From contig NC_014394.1 in assembly GCF_000145255.1 (NCBI RefSeq), positions 2,790,001 to 2,854,000 of the forward strand: a stretch of DNA of 64,000 nt. Reading direction: 5' to 3'. The position numbers and the translations under genes were made by a program. The notes under the pieces were generated by a model, which saw nothing but the letters and a program-made list of their open reading frames with translations, searched no databases and was not told the origin of the DNA. This stretch comes from Gallionella capsiferriformans ES-2 (GTDB lineage Bacteria; Pseudomonadota; Gammaproteobacteria; Burkholderiales; Gallionellaceae). Shown here in pieces: positions 27,833 to 36,224 of the stretch (position 1 is its first letter; every line of letters begins with the position of its first letter).

Positions 27833-29920
27833 TCACAAACGTCCTTCCAGCGTCAGCATCACGCCGCGATAACCGCGTTCGCTGTTGCTCAATTGATATG
27901 CATTCCCTGCCGCTGTAACGTTATTTTGACGCACCGTATCGGCAGCGAGAAGATTCTGACCTGCCATGCGCACCTTATATTGAGGTGTGATCTGATACAA
28001 CCAGAATGCGTCCAGCTGGGTACGCGCACGGGTGTAACCCCACTGCTCGCCCGGTATTGCCGTTGCACTGCGCCCCGAATGCTGCAAGGTCACGCCATAG
28101 GTGGATTTGAGTTTAGGCAGGCTTTGATCCAGCCCCATCGAGAACACAAAGTTCGGCGTATCGCGGGCCATCCGCGTAACGCCCAACTGCGTGTCATTCA
28201 CCTGGGCATGCGGTAATGTCAAGTGAGCTTTGACACTTGCGCCCTTCCAGCCCAGACTGTCGGTCCTAATTTTCCCATCCAATTCGACACCCCAATGCTG
28301 CGCTGAACCCGCGTTATATGGCCTGTCCACCCAACGCGTGCCTTCGAGCAACGCATGACGTTCAGTAAAATCCTGCGTGGATCGCACATATAAATTCGCA
28401 CCTATCACCCCCGCATTGTCAGCCAGATAATGCTCCAGCACGGCCTCAAAATTGACGCTGCGTTCCGGGCGTAGATTAGGGTTGCCGCGTTTATCGGCTT
28501 CAACCGGCGTGTTTGCACCTATGCTGGGGACGGCGGCATTGCTGATTTCATCGAGCTTCGGCATCTTTAAACCCGCGCCCAACGACGAACGCAGCACCCA
28601 TTTATCCAACGGCTCCCAACGCGCGGCAAGTGACGGCAGCCAACTCGTATGTTGCTGAGATACGCCGTTGGAATTAAGCGCGCTGTTCTCGGTACGCAAG
28701 CCGGTGGTCAAGGTAAAAGAAGCCTGCGGCGACCAATCGTTTTGCACCCACAAAATACCATCGCGTGACGAAGCTATAAAACGGGCCTCTGCACCGCTGA
28801 AATTCTGCTGATCGTCGCGTTGCAAACGCACCAGTTCGGCACCGACCGACATCATATTCACACCGAAAGGCTGATCCCAGCGCAGTGCCGAGTTCCATTC
28901 ATTGTCGACACTCACCAGATTATCGCTGAACTGGGTCAACACATTGGTCGCACTGTACACATCGCGCCAGGTATCGCTGGTGCGGCGGTTATTGTTCAAT
29001 GAAGTGCGCGCCGTCAGTTTGGCATCGCCCAGATGTTTTTCGCCCTCAACCCGCAGCCGCAAGGTACGGCTCAAGCCGCTTTCCCGCGTCAGTCGTTCAC
29101 CGTTATAACCCTGCCCCGTACCGGCGGCCGGATTCGTAAATGCACTCAAATTGCTGGTGGTATTGCGCGTCATCGGCCCGTAAAAAAACATCGGCAACAC
29201 GGTAAAACTGTCGCTGCCATTTTTCCAGCTCAGGCGCGGGCTAATCGCATGATGCCCCAGTTTGGTCAACGCGCTGCCACTTTCCTGTTGCCACAAATTA
29301 CGCACCCCAGCGGCAGAATTTTGTCGATCGAGTTGCGTACTCATCGGTGAATTGTTCCAGATCAGGCCCACCGGAAAAGACCAGGCAAAGCCGCCCTCGC
29401 CACCGTTTTCGGTCCATGCCAACTGCTCATTCAGTTCATTGCCACGCATGCCGACTCCGACACGCATCTCCGTCGAACGCTTAGGGATGGCTTTCTTCAT
29501 CACCAGATTGACAGTCACCGAAGATGAGCCGCCATATTCAGCCGACGATCCGCGCAGTATTTCCACGCGTTCCAGATCACCGGAAGGCAAACGTCCCATC
29601 GCGCCCAATACGGCCTGAGAAGATTGCCGTTCCCCATCGATCAGCACACTTACCGAATCCCGCGTCATGCCGCGCGCGCGCTGCGCATCGCCTTTAATTT
29701 CGACGCCGGGCAATTTACCGATTACATCAGCGACGGTCATCACGCTCATATTTTCAATCTCACGGCGATCTACCACCACCTTTTGCGTACTGGATTCGCG
29801 GCGCTCGGACACATCGTCACGCTTACCCGTTACCTTGATTTCATCAAGTGTTTGAATCTCTTCGGCACAAACCAGCGCCGCGCCTGATGACAAAATCAGC
29901 AAACTAAATAATCGTTTCAT
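27833..29920 (-). CDS. TonB-dependent outer-membrane receptor 1
   Basis: 695 residues. The signal peptide runs to about residue 19 (LVCA), followed by a TonB-box-like LDEIKVTG, a plug domain (IENMSVMTVADVIGKLPGVEI to VERVEILRGSSAEYGGSSSVTVNLVMKK), and a 22-strand barrel ending in a C-terminal aromatic/Leu strand. The family imports ferric siderophores, cobalamin or other scarce complexes. Together with TonB and the PepSY protein just upstream it resembles a siderophore-iron uptake unit; the ligand is not deducible. Confidence 0.9.
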   Translation of the reverse strand: MKRLFSLLILSSGAALVCAEEIQTLDEIKVTGKRDDVSERRESSTQKVVVDRREIENMSVMTVADVIGKLPGVEIKGDAQRARGMTRDSVSVLIDGERQSSQAVLGAMGRLPSGDLERVEILRGSSAEYGGSSSVTVNLVMKKAIPKRSTEMRVGVGMRGNELNEQLAWTENGGEGGFAWSFPVGLIWNNSPMSTQLDRQNSAAGVRNLWQQESGSALTKLGHHAISPRLSWKNGSDSFTVLPMFFYGPMTRNTTSNLSAFTNPAAGTGQGYNGERLTRESGLSRTLRLRVEGEKHLGDAKLTARTSLNNNRRTSDTWRDVYSATNVLTQFSDNLVSVDNEWNSALRWDQPFGVNMMSVGAELVRLQRDDQQNFSGAEARFIASSRDGILWVQNDWSPQASFTLTTGLRTENSALNSNGVSQQHTSWLPSLAARWEPLDKWVLRSSLGAGLKMPKLDEISNAAVPSIGANTPVEADKRGNPNLRPERSVNFEAVLEHYLADNAGVIGANLYVRSTQDFTERHALLEGTRWVDRPYNAGSAQHWGVELDGKIRTDSLGWKGASVKAHLTLPHAQVNDTQLGVTRMARDTPNFVFSMGLDQSLPKLKSTYGVTLQHSGRSATAIPGEQWGYTRARTQLDAFWLYQITPQYKVRMAGQNLLAADTVRQNNVTAAGNAYQLSNSERGYRGVMLTLEGRL

Positions 29921-30016
29921 AAACCGCCTCTGGTGAACAACAAAATATATCTAAACAACGGATTGATAGCATGACGACTTGGACGTTTCATTACGCAGCG
30001 ATGCACACCCGCAACA

Positions 30017-31216
30017 TCATGGGTTAATACTTTGTGTTTGATTGAATACATCGGCGTTACGAACTGTCTCTCCCGCAATGACCTGAGCGTTTTTTGCCTT
30101 ACGGGCACGCGCTTTTTTGGCGTAAATCAAAAATGCCGTTACGCAAATCAGTGTGATCACGATGCCGCTCAACAAAATGATGATCTGGCCGAACAGGCCG
30201 AATACCCGACCGTTGTGCAGCGGCAACTGCCAGGCATTGAAGGTGTCACCCGCCGTTTCAGCATGGCGATCATGTACATGCATCAACTCCCCCGTCATCG
30301 CATTGACATACACTTTGGTCATGCCAACCTCATTCGTGAGGTCTTCAGGCCCTTTCATGGAAACGATGAACTTGCGGGTATCCGGCATAAAGGTCATCGC
30401 CGCCACAGCGAGCTCAGGTTGAGTGGTTTGCGCCAATTTGATCGCGCCATCCCATGAAGCAGTATCCGCCAGCCATTTCGCATTCGGGTCGACATGACAG
30501 GCGCATTCCACCGTTGTCAGCGGCGAAAACTTGTTCACCACCCACTTAAACTGTGTATTCAGATTCAGATAAACGCTGGACAAGGCCAGCGCAATCAGCA
30601 CAGGCAAAATCCACATACTGCCGGAGCGGTGCATATCGAAATTGAGTTTGTGGCCGCCCGCCGTCCAGCGAAACTGGAACGATTTTTTCCAGCTTTTCAA
30701 ATTCGGGAAAGACAGATACACCGCACCAAAATGATCCAGCAACCACAGCACCGCCGCGATGCCGATCAGCCACTTACCGAAATCGCCCATGTACCAGGTG
30801 TAATGCAGTTTCACCAGCATCGGAATAAAGTGTCGTTTATCCACACCAAACGCACCGCTCTCACGCCCACCCAGAATCGCTCCCGTGTATGGATCGACAA
30901 AAACGTTATGCATCAGTCCCTTTTCTTCGCCAGCAGCCGGTTTGCTTTTCAGAAAAAAATGATAGGAGCGGGCAGGATCCGCATCCATGCGCACAAACGT
31001 CACACGGGAACCCGCGATAAAGGTTTCGGCACGCGTGACCAGTTGATCCATAGGCAGACGCACCGTTTGCGGATTAACGTAATACCAGTCATCGTTCAGC
31101 CAGCGATCCAGCTCTTTGTCGAATGACAAAACCGTACCGGTTACCGCCGCAACCCCGATAAACAACAACGCGGCCAGCCCCACCCAGCGATGCAGATAAA
31201 CAACGACTTTACGCAT
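30017..31216 (-). CDS. PepSY-associated transmembrane protein
   Basis: 399 residues with four membrane helices: an N-terminal one starting YLHRWVGLAALLFIG with a conserved His, two central ones around 145-225 (including DMHRSGSMWILP), and a C-terminal one near 345-370. A large periplasmic PepSY-type region lies between them. Members (PiuB-type) sit next to siderophore receptors, and some act as ferric-siderophore reductases. It lies upstream of TonB receptor 1 on the same strand with AGGGGGA before the ATG. Confidence 0.88.
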   Translation of the reverse strand: MRKVVVYLHRWVGLAALLFIGVAAVTGTVLSFDKELDRWLNDDWYYVNPQTVRLPMDQLVTRAETFIAGSRVTFVRMDADPARSYHFFLKSKPAAGEEKGLMHNVFVDPYTGAILGGRESGAFGVDKRHFIPMLVKLHYTWYMGDFGKWLIGIAAVLWLLDHFGAVYLSFPNLKSWKKSFQFRWTAGGHKLNFDMHRSGSMWILPVLIALALSSVYLNLNTQFKWVVNKFSPLTTVECACHVDPNAKWLADTASWDGAIKLAQTTQPELAVAAMTFMPDTRKFIVSMKGPEDLTNEVGMTKVYVNAMTGELMHVHDRHAETAGDTFNAWQLPLHNGRVFGLFGQIIILLSGIVITLICVTAFLIYAKKARARKAKNAQVIAGETVRNADVFNQTQSINP

Positions 31217-31271
31217 AACTCCCCCTGAAATAGTGTGCGCTTAATTATTACAAATTATTCTTCTCAGACCC

Positions 31272-31288
31272 TGCGACATATCGTCGCA
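31272..31288. repeat. Inverted repeat between SafE-like and PepSY genes
   Basis: TGCGAC and GTCGCA arms separated by five bases lie just after the SafE-like gene stop. On the minus strand it precedes an AT-rich tract and the PepSY start. No T-run, so an operator is as likely as a terminator. Confidence 0.35.
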
Positions 31289-31292
31289 CGCC

Positions 31293-31988
31293 TCACCAAC
31301 GAACCAGATTGCTGATACCCGCCATGATGAGCAATGCCGCACTAATACGTTCGATAACAGGCCGCCAGCTTTGCAACTGTTCGCGCAAACGCGTCCCCAG
31401 ATAGGCCATGCCGATCCCGAAAAACAGCGCGGGTATCACGATCGCGCCCAGACCGAAGCTCAAGGCCAGCGCCAAACCACCCAGCGCACTACCGCTCATC
31501 GCAGCCGAAAACAGCACCACCCCCAGCGGCGCACAAGGACTCAAGGTCATGCCGATGCCCATCAGAAACAGGCCGCCGGGCATCAGCGCCTGCGCGCCGC
31601 CCTGTTTATCGATGCGCTGCAAAACATGCGTCCCGGCACTCATCCCGGTAGCGGCTCTGGATGAGCCGCAGTGCTTATTGCGCAGTAACAACGCGACGCC
31701 TATCATCAAGACGGCAAAACCCACAATAATCCGCACCGAATCGGTGACGGCGGCATCCTTAACGTAATGACCGAAGGTGCCGACCACCGCGCCGAAGCTA
31801 CTGTAGGCAAGCAAACGCCCCAGAGATAAGGGCAGGATAATCTTCCAGGACTTGCGTACGCCGCCCTCGCTGGCGAGAAAAACCGGCCCCAGAAAGGGCG
31901 CGCAACTAATCAGGCACGGCCCCATGCCATAGGCAAAACCCAGTGCGGCCGCCATCGGCGCACCCACCACCATATTGACCGGAATCAA
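31293..31988 (-). CDS. TauE/SafE-like (UreH-type) membrane protein
   Basis: 231 residues with about six hydrophobic helices. Two related half-motifs, YGMGPCLISCAPFLGP and TLSPCAPLG, carry the paired cysteine/proline pattern of the UreH_2/SafE group near the bacterial CcdA/DsbD fold. Members are linked to metal or sulfur compound export or to metalloenzyme maturation. The TTG start overlaps the activase stop (TTGA) with GGGG upstream; an internal ATG five codons in is the alternative. It is the last gene of the overlapping DCCP gene series. Confidence 0.75.
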   Translation of the reverse strand: MIPVNMVVGAPMAAALGFAYGMGPCLISCAPFLGPVFLASEGGVRKSWKIILPLSLGRLLAYSSFGAVVGTFGHYVKDAAVTDSVRIIVGFAVLMIGVALLLRNKHCGSSRAATGMSAGTHVLQRIDKQGGAQALMPGGLFLMGIGMTLSPCAPLGVVLFSAAMSGSALGGLALALSFGLGAIVIPALFFGIGMAYLGTRLREQLQSWRPVIERISAALLIMAGISNLVRW

Positions 31989-32800
31989 TCTTGCCCCGCG
32001 CTACGTTCTTCCAGATATTCGCTGCGCGCCAGCATCGCAGCACCAAAGGCTGTGGTAGTTTGCGGATGCTCCGGAATGACCAGTTCGCGCCCCAGCTCAT
32101 CCTGTATCGCGGCCACTAAGCCTTTGTTCAATGCCGGGCCGCCGTCAAAATAGACCCTATCCTCAATGCCAACGCGCTTGGCAAGACGCACCGTGCGCTG
32201 CGCGATGGAATAATGAATTCCGGCAATAATTTCCGCCTTGCCGTGCCCTTTGGCGAGCAGGCCGATAATCTCGGATTCGGCAAACACCGTGCAGGTGCTA
32301 TTAATCGTCAAGGGCGCCGTGGTGGCCTGAAAATGGCAATCGCCCAAGTCTTCCAAGTCCAGTTCCAGATTGCGTGCCGCCACATCTAAAAAGCGCCCAG
32401 TTCCCGCCGCACATTTGTCGTTCATCGCAAAATTAACAACGTTGCCGGAATTGTCAATTTGAATGGCTTTGGAATCCTGTCCGCCGATATTGATGATGGT
32501 GCGCACGCCGCCAAAGGCCTTGCCGGTCTCAAAAGCGCCGATGGCATTGGCAGTGATTTCGCTGATCGAATCATCGGCCTCCTTGAACAGTTTTCGACCA
32601 TAGCCGGTGGCAATCAGATAGCGCACATCCTCGCGTTGCAAGCCTACTTTTGCCAGCAGGGTATTGAGCGCCTCCAGCGAATTCTTGTGGAACAGGCTGC
32701 CGGACGGCGTAACATGCACACCGACAAGCAGCCCCTCAGCGTCGACCACCGCGACTTTAATGGCGGTCGAGCCAACATCGATTCCTGCAAAATAATTCAT
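31985..32800 (-). CDS. DCCP reductase / BadF-HgdC-type ATP-dependent activase
   Basis: 271 residues of the ASKHA-fold activase family: phosphate loop GIDVGSTAIK, second loop INIGGQDSKAI, and a C-terminal FGAAMLARS. Cys130 (NDKCAAGTGRF) and Cys170 (NSTCTVFAESE) are the expected ligands of the single [4Fe-4S] cluster shared by the homodimer. The family hydrolyses ATP to push an electron of very low potential onto a partner. The partner gene overlaps it by 4 bp (ATGA). One activase with one single-subunit partner matches the E. coli YjiL/YjiM arrangement. Confidence 0.9.
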   Translation of the reverse strand: MNYFAGIDVGSTAIKVAVVDAEGLLVGVHVTPSGSLFHKNSLEALNTLLAKVGLQREDVRYLIATGYGRKLFKEADDSISEITANAIGAFETGKAFGGVRTIINIGGQDSKAIQIDNSGNVVNFAMNDKCAAGTGRFLDVAARNLELDLEDLGDCHFQATTAPLTINSTCTVFAESEIIGLLAKGHGKAEIIAGIHYSIAQRTVRLAKRVGIEDRVYFDGGPALNKGLVAAIQDELGRELVIPEHPQTTTAFGAAMLARSEYLEERSAGQD

Positions 32801-34098
32801 GCGCGACGCTTCCTTCTGTTCTTTAACGATTCCAAAAATGCCTCAATCCGTGTCGACATCTGACCTTTATCATCCGGGCTGTAATCCGTCTCGACATACA
32901 ACATCGGGATGCCCGCCTTATTGAATTCATCGGCGACGCTGCGATACTCCATCTCATAGACCTGACATCCGGCGAATGCCTGATACACCACACCATCTGC
33001 ATTGAAGGTCTCGATCAAATCCAGCAAACGGCGACGGCGATCTTCATTTTTGGTAAAAATCGGGCAGGTGCACGGCTTGAGATATTTATCCGCCAGACTA
33101 TCCACCATGTCGTTCACTAGCCACTCATCCACGGCCGTCATGTCGTACAACATGCGACTGGAAGAGCAGGTGTCATCCGTCACGACCACGCCGCCCGACT
33201 CTTCAATCAGCAAAGGCAGCTTGAGATTGGGAAAGATCGGCGGCGAACCGGTGAATAACACCCGCGGTGCACGGCTCTGCACCGCCTTAAATCCAGACTG
33301 ATCGCGCAGTGCCAGCTCTTCATTGAGCTTTTCCACCGCATCCGTCCAGCGGCCGATGTCATCGAAAAAATAAGCATTCGTGACCAGCATGGCATCTTTG
33401 CCAAGGATCAACGAGGGCGATTTGCGACGAAAATGATGCAGTTTGCGATAAGCGGCCTGAGCACGCCCGGTCTTGCTCATCGCCTCTTTCAGATTCTTTT
33501 TCGTCAGTTTTTTGCCCGTCAACGTGCGCAATTGAGCCGAAAACTGGCGCACCGAGCGCTGCCAATAAATGCGCGAAGCTTCGCTTTCCTTGACGTTGGG
33601 GAATTCCAAGTCATACACCTTGTAGCCCATATCGCTCATCATCGAACTGGACTTTTTCTTCTGGTCGCAGGTGGTCGGATTGACAATCAGGTCCGGCTTG
33701 CCGATTTTCGGAATCACCGTCGCAGAATTAAGCATTCCCAGTGTCGCCTTGACCAGCGAACAGGACTTAGAGGGCATAAAGTCAGCCCCCTTCTGGTCGT
33801 AATGATACGAGCCGTTGCACAGTCGCATCGGGGTCGCGCCAAACGCGTAAATCAACTCTTCCGGTGCCTGGATGCAGGTTGTGCCGACCAACATCCCGTC
33901 ATGCGGCACGGCCTCTCCCTTGCAATACACGCGGCGGAACAAGTCGTAGAAATACTGCATCGATCGCGGATTGTCCTGAAAATCATCCACAATATGATCT
34001 AGTACCGTCTGTGCCTCGCCTGCCTGACGTGAAAGGCTGTAAGGCACAGGCTGAATCGGAATGACTTTTTGAGTTACGTTATCAGCTTCATTTTTCAT
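32797..34098 (-). CDS. Double-cubane-cluster-type protein (2-hydroxyacyl-CoA dehydratase D family)
   Basis: 433 residues of the HgdB/BcrC/YjiM superfamily. Cysteines at 75 (GTTCIQAPEE), 113 (SKSCSLVK), 144 (PTTCDQKKK), 311 (DDTCSSSRM), 345 (PCTCPIF) and 378 (FAGCQVYEM) fit a cluster-binding set in a single chain. There is no second dehydratase subunit and no CoA-transferase beside it. This matches DCCPs, which hold an [8Fe-9S] double cubane and reduce small molecules such as acetylene, azide or hydrazine, rather than true dehydratases. The ATG has AGGGA upstream and overlaps the ferredoxin gene by 11 bp; an N-terminal extension of the frame was rejected. Confidence 0.82.
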   Translation of the reverse strand: MKNEADNVTQKVIPIQPVPYSLSRQAGEAQTVLDHIVDDFQDNPRSMQYFYDLFRRVYCKGEAVPHDGMLVGTTCIQAPEELIYAFGATPMRLCNGSYHYDQKGADFMPSKSCSLVKATLGMLNSATVIPKIGKPDLIVNPTTCDQKKKSSSMMSDMGYKVYDLEFPNVKESEASRIYWQRSVRQFSAQLRTLTGKKLTKKNLKEAMSKTGRAQAAYRKLHHFRRKSPSLILGKDAMLVTNAYFFDDIGRWTDAVEKLNEELALRDQSGFKAVQSRAPRVLFTGSPPIFPNLKLPLLIEESGGVVVTDDTCSSSRMLYDMTAVDEWLVNDMVDSLADKYLKPCTCPIFTKNEDRRRRLLDLIETFNADGVVYQAFAGCQVYEMEYRSVADEFNKAGIPMLYVETDYSPDDKGQMSTRIEAFLESLKNRRKRRA

Positions 34099-35074
34099 CG
34101 CGGAGTCCCTTTTGCATGCGCTTAATAAAGCCTTCCTCGGTCGCTTCAAATATCGGGATGCCCGCAAAGGTCGCTTTCAACGCCCCCGGTTCCGGACACG
34201 CCGCCACGCACTTCAGACACATGATGCAGTCGTCGGTCATGATTTCCTTACGCGTCACATCATCCGCAATGAGTTTGATTTCCTGATCACAGACGCGAAA
34301 GCAATCGCCGCAACGCGTGCATTTCGAACCGTCCTTTTTCAGCCGTAACAAGGCGGGTTTCGACAACAGATAATGAAACGCGCCCATCGGACAGTAAAAG
34401 CAGAAAAAACGCTTTTTGACAAAAGCACCAACAAAAAACAAGCCTGTCACGGTCAAGCCCAGTACTGTCATAATCATGTTGGTTTTATTCGAAAAATCGA
34501 TCGTCAAAAAGGAAAAATCGCCGGTAAACATCGGAATAAGGGTGCGCCCGGGACAAATCATGCAAAACGGTGATTTCAGGTCCTTGTTGAACCAGCCTCC
34601 GCCTATGCCCAGCGGGATGATGAACATCAATGCCAGCAACACATATTTGATCTGCCCCAGCCACTGGAATTGCTCCCACGAGTAGCGTGAATATCGTATG
34701 CCCGTCATACGACGCAAGGCGGTCATCCAGTCCTGTAGCGTGCCAACCGGGCAGACGAAGCCACACCAGCCTTTGTTCAGCGCGATAAACCACAGATAAA
34801 ACGTCAAAAATCCAGTCAGCACGGTAATTCCAGCGACACTAAACAACTTTTGCCACGGCCAGGCCATTTGATGCTGCAAGACCATCAAATAGCACATCCC
34901 GCCGCGGCCCTCCCTGTTGTAACCGCAAGCGAAAGTCGGCAAACTCTTGCCCAGCTCTATGCCAAGGTAACCGCCATAAACCAGCAGGACGAAAAAAAAC
35001 AGTTGCAGCCAAAAACGGAAGCGATTGAACTGGACGTTATTAACCGCACGCCGGACAGACTCAAGCGTTCTCAT
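34088..35074 (-). CDS. NapH/NosR-type membrane polyferredoxin
   Basis: 328 residues with about five membrane helices and the two NapH-type membrane cysteine motifs WCGFVCPVGTLQDW (about 103-116) and FCFYCPMGAFHYL (225-237). A cytoplasmic two-cluster ferredoxin domain follows: CTRCGDCFRVC and CIMCLKCVAACP (252-293), each followed by a later Cys-Pro or Cys-Asp. An additional CMICP occurs near 171. Such proteins carry electrons between the quinol pool or periplasm and the cytosol. The position between receptor and DCCP suggests it feeds the activase. AGGAGG lies 9 bp before the ATG; the gene overlaps its upstream neighbour by 14 bp. Confidence 0.85.
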   Translation of the reverse strand: MRTLESVRRAVNNVQFNRFRFWLQLFFFVLLVYGGYLGIELGKSLPTFACGYNREGRGGMCYLMVLQHQMAWPWQKLFSVAGITVLTGFLTFYLWFIALNKGWCGFVCPVGTLQDWMTALRRMTGIRYSRYSWEQFQWLGQIKYVLLALMFIIPLGIGGGWFNKDLKSPFCMICPGRTLIPMFTGDFSFLTIDFSNKTNMIMTVLGLTVTGLFFVGAFVKKRFFCFYCPMGAFHYLLSKPALLRLKKDGSKCTRCGDCFRVCDQEIKLIADDVTRKEIMTDDCIMCLKCVAACPEPGALKATFAGIPIFEATEEGFIKRMQKGLRDEK

Positions 35075-36140
35075 CGACACGTACCTCCTGATAAGGTTTC
35101 AGACGACGGCGACGGTACAAATAAATCGCCAGACCACCGAACACCATCACAAACAAGGCAATCCCCAAGCCCCAGGCATAAGAGCGGTAATCGTAGGGAG
35201 AGGGCCGATATTTTCCGGGTAAAGTGGCCACATAGTGAGAGGACGAATAAGGCTCGCCGTTGAGTTCCCCTAGCTCAGCCTTATCCATCTCAGCCACGAC
35301 CAAAAACGTATCGGTATGGTATTTTTTGAATTCCAGCCACTTTGAAAAATAGGCTCGGATAACGGTAAAAGTCGCATTCCCTGCCTGGTCACTCACCACT
35401 GTATTTCGCCAGCCTTCCTGTGTCATCATGGTTACCGGAATACCCGCCAGCGGCTTGCCAAAACTCAGTACCCTAAATGTCACCACGTCGCCCGACACCA
35501 GACTTGCCATACACCCCTCATCCGGCTTATGGATACGCAGTACTTCCAGCGCAGAATTGCGATTGATGATCGGTTTTGCGACCGCTTCCTCGTCAACCTC
35601 TTTGGCGACACAAGATGCCCACAACAGCTCCACCTTGGGCAACTGCACCTGCAATTTTCCATCGTGAACCGCACGCTGTTCCAGATACACATCGTAGTAA
35701 CCGATAGCGGGCAGCTCAGTTTTAAGCGTCACATACCCCGCCACCGGGGTCGCGGTGAAATCGGTTTTTTTGCCATCCAGTGCAATCATCGTCAATGACT
35801 CGCTGCAGTTCTCTGTCTGAACATAGGGCGCTGTCTTGAGGTTCTCGCCTTGTCGCAACCAAACCTGCTTGCCGGGCTGATGATCCTTGCCGGGCGCTTC
35901 ACCATCGAGACTGATCTGCGCATCGTGGTCATGCTTTTTTGCGCCCGTTACCACAGGCGATGAAGCAACAGCACTGGCGGCAGAGGGCATCCCGTGATGA
36001 TGCGCGTGCTGCGCCTCCACCTCAGCCGCTTTCACCGCCCCTTTGGCAGGCGCCGTTTCCGACAGCCAAAGAATATCCGCGCAAGCGACTTGAAAACAGC
36101 CGCATAACGCAGCAAATAGCCACATTTTATGTTTCCGCAT
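35061..36140 (-). CDS. Membrane-anchored His-rich periplasmic protein (DUF4198-like)
   Basis: 359 residues: a signal peptide cut near VACA, then His-rich stretches AQHAHHHG (44-50) and KKHDHDAQ (69-75) likely to bind metal ions. An Ig-like/carboxypeptidase-regulatory domain follows (about 230-290, GKPLAGIPVTMMTQEGW), resembling DUF4198 proteins of nickel/cobalt uptake systems. One C-terminal helix (about 318-338) ends with RRRR in the cytoplasm. Several Cys residues lie in the middle. Likely a periplasmic metal or ligand carrier between TonB receptor 2 and the inner membrane; this role is inference. Start chosen at the ATG with GGAGAGG upstream. Confidence 0.68.
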   Translation of the reverse strand: MRKHKMWLFAALCGCFQVACADILWLSETAPAKGAVKAAEVEAQHAHHHGMPSAASAVASSPVVTGAKKHDHDAQISLDGEAPGKDHQPGKQVWLRQGENLKTAPYVQTENCSESLTMIALDGKKTDFTATPVAGYVTLKTELPAIGYYDVYLEQRAVHDGKLQVQLPKVELLWASCVAKEVDEEAVAKPIINRNSALEVLRIHKPDEGCMASLVSGDVVTFRVLSFGKPLAGIPVTMMTQEGWRNTVVSDQAGNATFTVIRAYFSKWLEFKKYHTDTFLVVAEMDKAELGELNGEPYSSSHYVATLPGKYRPSPYDYRSYAWGLGIALFVMVFGGLAIYLYRRRRLKPYQEVRVDENA

Positions 36141-36224
36141 TAGCCTCTCCAGCCCAAGCGTTAATTTGATATCAAGCAACCGGAAAATCTTAAACACGGT
36201 TGAGTTTTCACCGGTTAAATACGC

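Noticed and set aside
32797..34098. Benzoyl-CoA reductase or 2-hydroxyglutaryl-CoA dehydratase complex
   Set aside because: Only one catalytic chain is present and there are no CoA-pathway genes around; single-chain DCCP fits better.
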